From Nocardioides renjunii (lineage in GTDB: Bacteria; Actinomycetota; Actinomycetes; Propionibacteriales; Nocardioidaceae), in NCBI RefSeq assembly GCF_034661175.1, contig NZ_CP141058.1:1984001-2048000 (forward strand): DNA of 64,000 bases, given 5' to 3'. A program made the position numbers and the translations under genes. Positions 19,649 through 26,928 of the stretch are shown in pieces. The stretch's first letter is position 1, and each line of letters begins with the position of its first letter. The notes under the pieces were generated by a model. The model saw only the letters and a program-made list of their open reading frames with translations. It had not been told where the DNA came from and did not search any database.

Positions 19649-20221
19649 GTGGCGGACTTCCTCGAGCGTGCGCAGGCGGCCGTCGGTGACGACGGCCGCC
19701 TGCCGCTCGGGCGGATGCCCGCCTGGGACGTGTTCCCCTTCGAGCGCGGCGGCCTGCGGGCGCGGCCGCTGACCGAGTTCGCCGACCCCGAGCCCGACCG
19801 CCGCCAGGACCCGGCCGACTGCCGGACCTGCCGTGCGCTGGGCCGGCACACCCAGGTGCTCCACCTGGGTGAGCGGCTCGCGGTCGTCCGTCCGGCCGCG
19901 ACCAGCCTGCCGTTCGTCGCCAACGTCGTCGCCCGTGAGCACGAGCTCATCGAGGACCTCGACGACGCGGGCCACGTCGAGCTCGGCCGCCTGCTCGCGC
20001 GCACGTGTGCCGCCGTCCGCGCGCTCGACGGTGTCGGCAACGCCCACATCACCAAGTGGGAGAACGGCAGCGGGCACCTCTCCGTCAACGTGATGGCGCG
20101 CCCGCGCGGCGTCCTCCAGCTCCGCGGCTCCAACTTGCCGGTCTGGGCCGACATGCTGCCCGAGATCCCGCAGGACGAGTACGACGCCCGCGCCGAGGCC
20201 GTGCGCGCCGCGCTCGCCTGA
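19649..20221 (+). CDS. HIT-superfamily-like protein with degenerate catalytic motif
   Basis: 190 residues from a GTG one base after the acnA stop. A CxxC (DCRTCRALG, about 54) opens a region with the HIT layout: LPFVANVVAREHELIEDL, HVELGRLLARTCAAVRAL, NAHITKWENGSGHLSVNVMARPRG. In true HIT hydrolases the last segment reads HxHxH; here it is H-L-S-V-N, so only one His is kept and nucleotide hydrolysis is doubtful. Assignment rests on overall pattern only. Tight linkage to acnA suggests co-transcription. A strong terminator follows. Confidence 0.6.
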   Translation: MADFLERAQAAVGDDGRLPLGRMPAWDVFPFERGGLRARPLTEFADPEPDRRQDPADCRTCRALGRHTQVLHLGERLAVVRPAATSLPFVANVVAREHELIEDLDDAGHVELGRLLARTCAAVRALDGVGNAHITKWENGSGHLSVNVMARPRGVLQLRGSNLPVWADMLPEIPQDEYDARAEAVRAALA

Positions 20222-20229
20222 GAAGAACT

Positions 20230-20265
20230 CGCCGCGGCACCCCACCAGGTGCCGGGCTCGCGGCG
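20230..20265 (+). terminator. Hairpin terminator after the acnA operon
   Basis: Inner stem GGCACC/GGTGCC (20236-20241/20248-20253) with loop CCACCA, extended by CGCCGC/GCGGCG (20230-20235/20260-20265) across a one-sided bulge GGGCTC. No U-run. Confidence 0.6.
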
Positions 20266-20306
20266 TGTGGACGTGTGAGAGTGTCCGCACCCGCGAGGAG
20301 CCCGCC

Positions 20307-21683
20307 ATGTCCGCACCGCCCACCGACGTCGTCGACAGGCTCGAGCGACTGGCCGACCACGCCCCTGGAGGCACCGTCGACCCGGACGCGGTCTGGGCCC
20401 GCGGGCGGCGGCGGCAGGGACGTCGTACGGCGTCAGTGCTCGCGGCGATCGTCGCGGCCGGGGTGCTCGCCGCCGCGGTGACGCCTGCGGTGCTGGCCCG
20501 CGTCGAGCCACCGGTCGCCGCCTCGTCGCAGCGGATGGTGCTGCCCGACGTGCTGGAGGCTCCGGGGGCCTGGACTCCCGCGTTCACCGTGACGCCCCGC
20601 CGGTTGTCCGCGGTCGGCGTCGGACAGCGCGCAGGCCTGTGGTCGTCCTCCGCCGCCCTGTGGGGTGTCGACGCCGGCACGGGCGAGGGTCGGTGGCTCG
20701 AGCTCCCCGGCGCCCTGCCCACGGCCGAAGCGGATGCCCAGCTGTCGGCCGACGGCCGTCGCCTCGCCTACTGGGTGACGGGGACGACCCCCGGTGAGCC
20801 GATGTCGATGGGTGGGACCGAGGACGACACGCCCGTGGTGGGGCTCGCCGTGGTGGACCTCGAGACGGGCGGCGTGGTCCGGTGGGACGTCGAGTCGGAG
20901 CACGGCCTCGCGGTCCAGGGTCTCGTCTGGGCCGGTGACGTCGTGTGGTGGCAGGGAGGGCCGGTCACCCCGCTCGGGAGCGGTAGGACCAGCACCGACA
21001 TCGAGACCCACGTGTGGGACGTCGAGACGGACGAGAGGTCGGTGATCGGAGGCAAGGATCCGCGTGCAGCGCTGTACCTCAACGAGGCCGGCAATGCGCC
21101 GCAGGGGTTCGTCACCCTCCCCCGCACCTTCCGGCTCCAGCGCGTGACGGAGGCCGAGGACCCCGTGTCGCTGCGGATGGACCTGCCGCCCGACGCACCT
21201 TCGACAGCCGGCCTGTTCGATCCCCAGATGGCGACGGACGGGAGACGCGTCGCGGCGCTGATGGTGCGGGAAGCCGCGGTGTTCGACGACGCCGAGGCCA
21301 AGGAGCTCCTCGTCGGGAGCGCGACCGAGGGGACCGTGGTCCTGAAGCCGGTCGAGGGCGTGGGGGCGCAGTCCCTGCTGGGGTGGCGATCGCCGAGCGA
21401 GGTCGTGGCGTCGATCCCGACGGTCGTGGACGAGTCACAGGTGATCCGCGGCCGGCAGGTCTCGGCGGTCGACGTCACCACGGGTGCGCGCACGGAGCTG
21501 CTCGAGCTGCGGGGCGCGTTGCCGGTCAGTGTGGCGGCGGAGGCGTGGACCGCCGAGGTGGTGGAGGCGCCCGACGCGCCGTTCGCGCCCGACCCCCGAC
21601 TGGTCGGGGTGGGCGGGATGGTGGTCATCGTCTTCCTCGTCTCCCTCGTCCGCGACCTGAGGCGGCGCCGTGGCCACCCCTGA
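20307..21683 (+). CDS. Membrane-anchored protein with propeller-like extracytoplasmic region, next to a sigma factor
   Basis: 458 residues from an ATG with GAGGAG 6 bases upstream. A basic cytosolic head (about 1-50, WARGRRRQGRRT) precedes one membrane helix (about 47-68). About 350 residues with repeated beta-rich units follow (LWGVDAGTGEGRWLELPG, VVDLETGGVVRWDVESEH, THVWDVETDERSVIGG), and a second helix (VGVGGMVVIVFLVSLV) closes the protein just before an RRRRGHP tail. The repeats suggest a beta-propeller. It overlaps the SigE-family sigma factor gene by 14 bases, so it may sense or restrain that sigma factor. No anti-sigma zinc motif (HxxxCxxC) is visible. Confidence 0.7.
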   Translation: MSAPPTDVVDRLERLADHAPGGTVDPDAVWARGRRRQGRRTASVLAAIVAAGVLAAAVTPAVLARVEPPVAASSQRMVLPDVLEAPGAWTPAFTVTPRRLSAVGVGQRAGLWSSSAALWGVDAGTGEGRWLELPGALPTAEADAQLSADGRRLAYWVTGTTPGEPMSMGGTEDDTPVVGLAVVDLETGGVVRWDVESEHGLAVQGLVWAGDVVWWQGGPVTPLGSGRTSTDIETHVWDVETDERSVIGGKDPRAALYLNEAGNAPQGFVTLPRTFRLQRVTEAEDPVSLRMDLPPDAPSTAGLFDPQMATDGRRVAALMVREAAVFDDAEAKELLVGSATEGTVVLKPVEGVGAQSLLGWRSPSEVVASIPTVVDESQVIRGRQVSAVDVTTGARTELLELRGALPVSVAAEAWTAEVVEAPDAPFAPDPRLVGVGGMVVIVFLVSLVRDLRRRRGHP

Positions 21684-22164
21684 GGGCTTCACGGAGTTCG
21701 TCGTGGCGCGGCAGGCGGCGCTGCTGCGCACGGCGTACCTCCTCACCGGGCACGCGCAGGACGCGGAGGACCTCGTCCAGACCACGCTCGTCAAGGTCGT
21801 CCCGCAGTGGCGGCGGATCGCCGACAACCCCGAGGCCTACGTCCGCCGGGTCCTCGTCCACGAGAACGTCTCGCGGTGGCGCCGCCGGCGGTGGCGTGAG
21901 CACAGCACCGGCGACCTCCCCGACGTGCTGGCCGCCGAGCCCGACCGGGCCGAGCTGCTCGCCGTCCGCACGGCGCTGGCCACCCTGCCTCCACGGCAAC
22001 GCGCGGTGATCGTGCTCCGCTACTACGAGGACCTCTCGGAGGCCGACATCGCGGCGACGCTCGGGATCGCGCCGGGGACGGTGAAGTCCCAGGCCCGCGA
22101 CGGACTCGCGAGGCTGAGGCAGGCGCTCCCCGACGTGGAGGGCGCCGGTAGCCTGACGCGGTGA
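21670..22164 (+). CDS. SigE-family (ECF) RNA polymerase sigma factor
   Basis: 164 residues from GTG. Region 2 is FVVARQAALLRTAYLLTGHAQDAEDLVQTTLVKV (shown in part) and region 4 is LPPRQRAVIVLRYYEDL then IAATLGIAPGTVKSQ. This is the SigE-70 ECF group that is highly expanded in actinobacteria, acting on alternative promoters under stress. Its start lies inside the end of the upstream membrane-protein gene, and its stop overlaps the DUF3105 gene (GTGA), so the three are likely one unit. Target promoters are unknown. Confidence 0.9.
   Translation: MATPEGFTEFVVARQAALLRTAYLLTGHAQDAEDLVQTTLVKVVPQWRRIADNPEAYVRRVLVHENVSRWRRRRWREHSTGDLPDVLAAEPDRAELLAVRTALATLPPRQRAVIVLRYYEDLSEADIAATLGIAPGTVKSQARDGLARLRQALPDVEGAGSLTR
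22149..22154 (+). promoter_or_regulatory. -10 box TAGCCT inside the sigma factor gene
   Basis: TAGCCT ends 6 bases before the DUF3105 GTG at 22161, so that gene may have its own leaderless transcript besides read-through from the sigma factor gene. The box is in coding sequence and could be chance. Confidence 0.4.
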
Positions 22165-22874
22165 GCGACACCGAGACCCCCGACGGTGCCCACCCCGACT
22201 CCCACTCCCAACCGCACAGCGACCCCGGCGAGCAGGCGTACGCCGCCGCACCGGTGTTCGAGGGGGCGACGGAGCCGGTCGAGGAGCAGCACTCCAGGCG
22301 CCTGCCGCTCGTCCTCGCCAGCGTGGCCGCTGCGCTGGTGCTCGGCGCAGCGCTCGCCGCGCCGCTCGTCGACCGGGCGCTGCGCGGCGAGGAGCAGGCG
22401 CAGCGCGCCCTCGACCTGAGCCTGGTGGAGACGTGGGACGTCACGGACCGCAGGCACACCGACGACGACCTGACCTACCCGCAGGACCCACCCGCCGGTG
22501 GGGCGCACCACCCCGTGTGGCTGGCGTGCGGCGTCTACGACGAGCCGGTCCGCGAGGAGAACGCCGTCCACGACCTCGAGCACGGCACGGTCTGGATCAC
22601 CCACGACCCCGGCCTGTCCGACGACGACGTGGACGCGCTCGCAGCCCAGCTGCCGGACAACGGCATCCTGTCGCCGCGCGAGGACCTGCCGTCGCCCGTC
22701 GCGGTCACCGTGTGGGGCGCCCAGCTCCGCCTCGACGGCGCCGACGACGAGCGGCTCGGGCTCTTCCTCGAGGAGTACGGCGACGGCCAGACGGCGCCGG
22801 AGATCGGCGTCTCCTGCCGGGGCGGCACCCCCGATCCCGGCGGCGCCCTGCCGGGTGAGGGCACCAACGCCTGA
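22161..22874 (+). CDS. DUF3105 family membrane-anchored protein
   Basis: 237 residues. A hydrophilic, His/Pro-rich cytosolic N-terminus (about 1-48) leads to one membrane helix (LPLVLASVAAALVLGAALAAPLV, about 49-70) and an exported DUF3105 domain. The signature is there: YPQDPPAGGAHHPVWLACGVYDEPV then AVHDLEHGTVWI, with clustered His and Cys residues that could bind a metal. Family function unknown. The start overlaps the sigma-factor stop (GTGA), which suggests the sigma factor and this exported protein are made together. A CGG-rich low-complexity tail ends the protein. Confidence 0.85.
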   Translation: MSDTETPDGAHPDSHSQPHSDPGEQAYAAAPVFEGATEPVEEQHSRRLPLVLASVAAALVLGAALAAPLVDRALRGEEQAQRALDLSLVETWDVTDRRHTDDDLTYPQDPPAGGAHHPVWLACGVYDEPVREENAVHDLEHGTVWITHDPGLSDDDVDALAAQLPDNGILSPREDLPSPVAVTVWGAQLRLDGADDERLGLFLEEYGDGQTAPEIGVSCRGGTPDPGGALPGEGTNA

Positions 22875-22905
22875 CGACGTGCAGGATCCGAGCCACCGGC
22901 TCCGA

Positions 22906-22911
22906 TAGCCT
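22906..22911 (+). promoter_or_regulatory. -10 box TAGCCT of the thiamine-binding protein gene
   Basis: GATAGCCT with a 6-base spacer (CGCCGC) to ATG 22918; no Shine-Dalgarno. One of the clearest leaderless starts in the window. Confidence 0.6.
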
Positions 22912-22917
22912 CGCCGC

Positions 22918-23223
22918 ATGCTCGTCGCCTTCTCGATCTCGCCCGTCGCCCAGGACCCCAGCGGGTCGGTCACCGAGGCGGTCGCCGCCGCCGTCCGGGT
23001 CGTCCGTGAGTCCGGCCTGCCCCACGAGACCAACGCGATGTTCACCAACATCGAGGGGGAGTGGGACGAGGTCATGGCCGTGGTCAAGCGCGCCGTCGAC
23101 GTGGTGGCCGAGGTGTCGCCGCGCGTCGGACTGGTCCTCAAGGCCGACATCCGGCCCGGCCACGAGGGGCAGCTGACCGCCAAGGTCGAGCGCATCGAGG
23201 AGGCGCTGCGCCGTGCTGAGTGA
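22918..23223 (+). CDS. MTH1187/YkoF-family thiamine-binding protein
   Basis: 101 residues with the ferredoxin-like fold signature of the MTH1187 (DUF77) family: MLVAFSISPVAQDPSGSVTEAVAAAV..., then SGLPHETNAMFTNIEGEWDEVM, with the conserved TxIEG that contacts the pyrimidine part of thiamine in YkoF. Members bind thiamine or a thiamine precursor; no reaction is established. It overlaps the downstream yjbQ-like gene by 11 bases. YjbQ proteins have a weak thiamine-phosphate synthase activity, so the coupling of the two is suggestive. Confidence 0.82.
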   Translation: MLVAFSISPVAQDPSGSVTEAVAAAVRVVRESGLPHETNAMFTNIEGEWDEVMAVVKRAVDVVAEVSPRVGLVLKADIRPGHEGQLTAKVERIEEALRRAE

Positions 23224-23617
23224 GACGCGCAGCTACCGCACCGGCGGCGAGGAGGTCGTGCTCGACCTGACCCGCGACGCGGCCGACTTCGTGGCAGGCC
23301 GTGGCGACGGACTGCTGCACGTCTTCGTGCCCCACGCGACCGCCGGCATCGCCGTGATCGAGACCGGGGCCGGGTCGGACGACGACCTGCTTGCCGCGCT
23401 GGGCGACCTGCTCCCCGCCGACGACCGGTGGCGGCACCGGCACGGGTCGCCCGGGCACGGCCGCTCCCACGTGATGCCCGCCATCGTGCCGCCGCACTGC
23501 ACCGTCCCCGTGCTGGCCGGTGAGCTCGCCCTGGGCACCTGGCAGAGCATCTGCCTGGTGGACCTCAACGTCGACAACGCCCAGCGCGAGGTGCGCTGGT
23601 CCTTCCTCGAGGGCTGA
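23213..23617 (+). CDS. YjbQ family protein (secondary thiamine-phosphate synthase-like)
   Basis: 134 residues from a GTG within the end of the thiamine-binding gene. Conserved YjbQ/UPF0047 signatures are HVFVPHATAGIAVIE, the His/Gly-rich HRHGSPGHGRSHVMPAIV and LALGTWQSICLVDL. The fold carries a metal site formed by the conserved His residues. E. coli YjbQ shows thiamine-phosphate synthase activity in vitro, but the physiological reaction is not settled. The 11-base overlap indicates translational coupling with the thiamine-binding protein. Confidence 0.85.
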   Translation: MLSETRSYRTGGEEVVLDLTRDAADFVAGRGDGLLHVFVPHATAGIAVIETGAGSDDDLLAALGDLLPADDRWRHRHGSPGHGRSHVMPAIVPPHCTVPVLAGELALGTWQSICLVDLNVDNAQREVRWSFLEG

Positions 23618-23620
23618 GGC

Positions 23621-24211
23621 GTGGCGGCCGTCGAGATCCGCCCCGCCCGTCCGGCCGACGCCGACGCCGTGCTGCAGGTGGTCCGTGCCGCCTTCGGCGC
23701 CGGCGGGTCGGCGCACGGGGACCAGGTGGCCGACCTCTGGGCGGAGGTCCGGGCGGGGGAGCACCTGCTGGCCGAGCGGGTGGCGGTGGTCGACGGCGAG
23801 GTCGTGGGCCACGTGGGAGTGAGCCACTGCTGGATCGACGCGCGACGCGAGCTCGTCGCGGCGTGCATGCTCTCGCCGCTCAGCACCGCACCCGCCCACC
23901 AGGGCCGGGGCACGGGCACCGCCCTCGTCGCTGCCGCGATCGAGGCCGCCCGCGGCCTGGGCAGGCCGGCGATGTTCCTCGAGGGCAGCCCGTCCTTCTA
24001 CGGCGCTCGCGGCTTCGGGCCCGCGGCCGCGCACGGCTTCGAGGCGCCCAGCCGCCGGGTGCCGGCACCGGCGTTCCAGGTCGTCCCCCTCGCCCTCGAG
24101 GGCTGGATGACGGGTCGCGTGGTCTATCCCGAGGTCTGGTGGCGGCACGACTCCACCGGCCTCCGCGACCCCGACCTGGCCGAGGTCGAGGCAGCACTCG
24201 GACTCTCCTGA
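23621..24211 (+). CDS. GNAT family N-acetyltransferase
   Basis: 196 residues from GTG. The acetyl-CoA binding loop is APAHQGRGTGTALVAAAIEAARGLG (motif A, QGRGTG near residue 92) and the later part carries FLEGSPSFYGARGFGPAA (motif B). This subfamily resembles the YhbS-type acetyltransferases, whose substrates are unknown. It follows yjbQ by three bases and is probably the third gene of that operon. A terminator is not evident; the next transcript begins at an SOS-boxed promoter 14 bases after the stop. Confidence 0.85.
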   Translation: MAAVEIRPARPADADAVLQVVRAAFGAGGSAHGDQVADLWAEVRAGEHLLAERVAVVDGEVVGHVGVSHCWIDARRELVAACMLSPLSTAPAHQGRGTGTALVAAAIEAARGLGRPAMFLEGSPSFYGARGFGPAAAHGFEAPSRRVPAPAFQVVPLALEGWMTGRVVYPEVWWRHDSTGLRDPDLAEVEAALGLS

Positions 24212-24224
24212 CCCGGCCGAGCGA

Positions 24225-24240
24225 TCGAACACACGTTCGA
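24225..24240. promoter_or_regulatory. Perfect SOS box (LexA operator)
   Basis: TCGAACACACGTTCGA is a perfect 6-4-6 palindrome matching the actinobacterial LexA consensus TCGAAC-N4-GTTCGA. It ends exactly one base before a TAGACT -10 box, so bound LexA would block that promoter. The controlled gene is the hypothetical at 24253. Confidence 0.85.
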
Positions 24241-24246
24241 TAGACT
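24241..24246 (+). promoter_or_regulatory. -10 box TAGACT abutting the SOS box
   Basis: TAGACT with a 6-base spacer (GGCGCG) to GTG 24253, so a leaderless message is expected. The SOS box sits directly upstream and overlaps the -35/spacer zone. Confidence 0.65.
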
Positions 24247-24252
24247 GGCGCG

Positions 24253-24669
24253 GTGTTCCCCGTCCCGCAACCGCCCCGGCGGGCCACGCCGCCCCAGGGC
24301 CACCGCGGCGTCGCCCCGCCCGGCTGGCCGCGACAGGTGCGGCCGCCGGACGCCCCCGACTGGGAGACCACCGCGGCCAGCTGGCTGCTCGACCTCTGCC
24401 CGCCCGACTACCGCCGGTTCCCCGGGCTGCGGCGTCACGTCGTGGTGCTGGCGCGCTTCGCCGTGCTGCACGTCGAGGCGCAGCAGCTGGCGACCCGGCG
24501 CGGGCTCAGCGAGATCCGCGGCGACCTGAAGGACGTCGCCAACGAGGCGGTCGTCGAGGCCGCGGTGCAGACCTTCCAGCTCGAGGACGCCCGGCTGCTC
24601 GGCGTACGCCGCGAGGTCGGGCTGGTCGAGGAGGCGCTGCGCGGTCGTCGCTACCGCGTCCGGATGTGA
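24253..24669 (+). CDS. SOS-regulated conserved hypothetical protein (138 aa)
   Basis: 138 residues. A Pro/Arg-rich N-terminus (about 1-35, MFPVPQPPRRATPPQGHRG) precedes a compact helical domain: DWETTAASWLLDLCPPDYRRFPGLRRH, then LARFAVLHVEAQQLATRR and EAVVEAAVQTFQLEDARLLGVRREVGLVEEALRGRRY. I know the pattern from other actinobacteria but no function. Many Arg residues and helices would suit nucleic-acid or protein binding. The perfect LexA box over its promoter shows it belongs to the DNA-damage response. It is a one-gene unit: the next gene has its own -10 box. Confidence 0.8.
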   Translation: MFPVPQPPRRATPPQGHRGVAPPGWPRQVRPPDAPDWETTAASWLLDLCPPDYRRFPGLRRHVVVLARFAVLHVEAQQLATRRGLSEIRGDLKDVANEAVVEAAVQTFQLEDARLLGVRREVGLVEEALRGRRYRVRM

Positions 24670-24690
24670 GGCCCCGCCCCCGCCGGTGGC

Positions 24691-24696
24691 TAGGGT
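24691..24696 (+). promoter_or_regulatory. -10 box TAGGGT of the triple-Nudix gene
   Basis: TAGGGT, 6 bases before ATG 24703, no Shine-Dalgarno; leaderless. Confidence 0.55.
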
Positions 24697-24702
24697 CGCG
24701 CC

Positions 24703-25980
24703 ATGCATCGCTTCGCGGCCGTGGCCGTGTTCGACCTCTTCGGCCGGCTGCTGCTGCAGGAGCGTGACGAGGACGCGCCCCACGACCCCGAGCGCTGGGG
24801 CTACCCCGGTGGTGACCTCGAGCCGGGGGAGGACTTCGTCACCGCCGCGGTGCGCGAGCTGGAGGAGGAGACCGGGCTGGTCGTCGACCCCGCGCGTCTC
24901 CAGTCCCTCGGCAGCCACCGGTTCCGCAGCGCGTCGTGCGGCGGGGACGACGTCTTCGAGCTCTTCGCCGTACGCCTGTCGGTCTCCCAGGACGACCTCG
25001 TGTGCGGCGAGGGCCGGCAGGTGCTCCTCGTCGACCCGGCCGACCTCGGCGACCGGGAGCTGCACCAGGCCACCGCGCTGACCCTCGACCGGGTGCGGGA
25101 GTGGCACGCCACCTCGGTGCGCACCGACTTCGTCCAGGTGACGCTGGTGGACCCGCGCGGCCGGGTGCTCATGCAGGAGCGGGACGAGCACGCCCCGGTC
25201 TGGCCCGACATGTGGTGCTTCCCGGGCGGCGGCCTCGAGGAGGGAGAGGAGCCGGCGGCGGGTGCGGCGCGCGAGCTGGCCGAGGAGACCGGCGTGGTGC
25301 TGGCCCCCGAGGAGCTCACCGACCTCGGCCTGTTCGAGCTCGCCACCGACCGCGGCACCTTCCGGTTCCACGCCTTCGTCGCGCGTACGACGCTCACCGA
25401 CCGCGACGTGGAGTGCCACGAGGGCCGGCAGATGGTCTTCGTCGACCCCGACCCGCTGCCCGGGCTGGACCTCGTGCCGTCGACGGCTCTCGTGGCGCCG
25501 GCGCTGCTCGAGTGGATCGCGCAGCACCCGCGCGGCGGGGACGACCACAGGCGGCGCTTCGCCGGCGTGATCCTCGTCGATGCGCGCGGGTGGCTCCTGC
25601 TGCAGGAGCGCGACGAGCACCCCCGGATCGACCCGGAGAAGTGGGGCCTGGCCGGCGGCCACCTCGAGCCGGGCGAGGACTTCGTCGTCGGGGCGGCACG
25701 CGAGCTGGAGGAGGAGACCGGCGTCCGGCTCGAGCCGGACCAACTGGCGCTGCTCGGTGAGTTCGCCGTCGACCACCGCGAGGCCTACGGCACCTGGGAC
25801 CTCATGCAGGTGTTCGCCGCGCGCACCGACCTCACCGACGCGGACATCGACTGCCGCGAGGGTCGGCAGATCGTCTTCGTGGACCCCGAGGTGGCGCGGG
25901 GGCTCGACCTGAGCGCCGCGGCGGTCGACATCGTGCCCGCCTTCCTCGCCAGCCGGCTCTACGCCACGATGGCGCTATGA
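24703..25980 (+). CDS. Triple-Nudix hydrolase
   Basis: 425 residues made of three tandem Nudix domains of about 140 residues each. Nudix boxes start near residues 37 (GDLEPGEDFVTAAVRELEEE), 176 (GGLEEGEEPAAGAARELAEE) and 319 (GHLEPGEDFVVGAARELEEE). All three keep the GX5EX7REUXEEXGU catalytic glutamates. Each repeat also repeats the run LLLQERDE or VLMQERDE before the box and GRQxxFVDP after it. Nudix enzymes hydrolyse nucleoside diphosphates linked to another group; substrate unknown. Three intact sites in one chain are rare. The last four bases (ATGA) overlap the SMP-30-like gene. Confidence 0.9.
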   Translation: MHRFAAVAVFDLFGRLLLQERDEDAPHDPERWGYPGGDLEPGEDFVTAAVRELEEETGLVVDPARLQSLGSHRFRSASCGGDDVFELFAVRLSVSQDDLVCGEGRQVLLVDPADLGDRELHQATALTLDRVREWHATSVRTDFVQVTLVDPRGRVLMQERDEHAPVWPDMWCFPGGGLEEGEEPAAGAARELAEETGVVLAPEELTDLGLFELATDRGTFRFHAFVARTTLTDRDVECHEGRQMVFVDPDPLPGLDLVPSTALVAPALLEWIAQHPRGGDDHRRRFAGVILVDARGWLLLQERDEHPRIDPEKWGLAGGHLEPGEDFVVGAARELEEETGVRLEPDQLALLGEFAVDHREAYGTWDLMQVFAARTDLTDADIDCREGRQIVFVDPEVARGLDLSAAAVDIVPAFLASRLYATMAL

Positions 25981-26912
25981 CCTCGCCGAGCCTGACCGTC
26001 CACCCCGTCCCGTCGATGGGGGCCGAGGACGTGGTCGTCTCGCCCGACGGCCTGGTGCTCACCGGCACCGAGGACGGGGCCATCTGGTCGCTCGACCCCC
26101 GCACCGGCAGCACCCGGCGGGTCGCCGACACCGGTGGCCGGCCCCTCGGCCTTGAGCTGCTCGACGGCGAGCACCTGGCCGTCTGCGACGCCGAGCGCGG
26201 CCTGCTCCGCGTCTCCCTGGCGTCCGGCGCGGTCGAGGTCCTGCTGGACCGCGTGGACGGCGAGCCGATGAAGTTCTGCAACAACGCCGCCGTCGCGAGT
26301 GACGGCACCATCTGGTTCAGCGACTCCTCGCTGCACTTCGGCGTCGCTCGCTGGAAGGACGACTTCGTCCAGGACACCCGCACGGGCCGGCTGCTGCGGC
26401 GCGACCCCGACGGCAGGGTCACCGTCGCCCTCGACGGCCTCGCCTTCGCCAACGGGGTGGCCCTGGCGGCCGACGAGTCGTACGTCTGCGTGGCCGAGTG
26501 CCGCGGGCGGACCGTCGTACGCCTGTGGCTCAGCGGGCCGCGTGCCGGTGAGCGCGACCACCTCGTCACCGACCTGCCGGGCTACCCCGACAACATCAGC
26601 CGGGGCAGCGACGGGCTCATCTGGGTGGCGGTCGCCAGTCCGGTGGACGCCCTGGTCGAGCGACTCGGCTCGGCCCCCATGGTGCTGCGCCGGGCGGTGA
26701 CAAGGATCCCCGAGGCGCTGCAGCCCAAGCCGGCGCGGACGATCCGCGTGCAGGCCTACGACGACGACGGCCGGCTCGTCCACGACCTCGACCTCGCCCC
26801 GCCCGGTCACGGACCGGGCTACCACATGGTCACCGGCGTGCGGGAGCACGACGGCCGGGTGTGGATGGGGAGCCTCCATGAGCCGTCGGTGGCGGTCCAT
26901 GACCTGGCATGA
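25977..26912 (+). CDS. SMP-30/gluconolactonase/strictosidine synthase-like beta-propeller protein
   Basis: 311 residues, six-bladed propeller pattern. Signatures: [23 protein letters not shown], then [20 protein letters not shown] and [19 protein letters not shown], and [18 protein letters not shown]. These match the strictosidine synthase-like branch (also called SMP-30/LRE-like) of calcium-dependent lactonases and esterases. Substrate unknown. No signal peptide, so cytosolic. Start overlaps the triple-Nudix stop (ATGA), implying coordinated production, but no shared pathway is evident. Confidence 0.82.
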   Translation: MTSPSLTVHPVPSMGAEDVVVSPDGLVLTGTEDGAIWSLDPRTGSTRRVADTGGRPLGLELLDGEHLAVCDAERGLLRVSLASGAVEVLLDRVDGEPMKFCNNAAVASDGTIWFSDSSLHFGVARWKDDFVQDTRTGRLLRRDPDGRVTVALDGLAFANGVALAADESYVCVAECRGRTVVRLWLSGPRAGERDHLVTDLPGYPDNISRGSDGLIWVAVASPVDALVERLGSAPMVLRRAVTRIPEALQPKPARTIRVQAYDDDGRLVHDLDLAPPGHGPGYHMVTGVREHDGRVWMGSLHEPSVAVHDLA

Positions 26913-26914
26913 AA

Positions 26915-26920
26915 TAGACT
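26915..26920 (+). promoter_or_regulatory. -10 box TAGACT of dxs
   Basis: TAGACT begins three bases after the upstream stop and lies 8 bases before ATG 26929. It decides the dxs start, since the frame is open further upstream. Confidence 0.55.
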
Positions 26921-26928
26921 CGGGCCCC

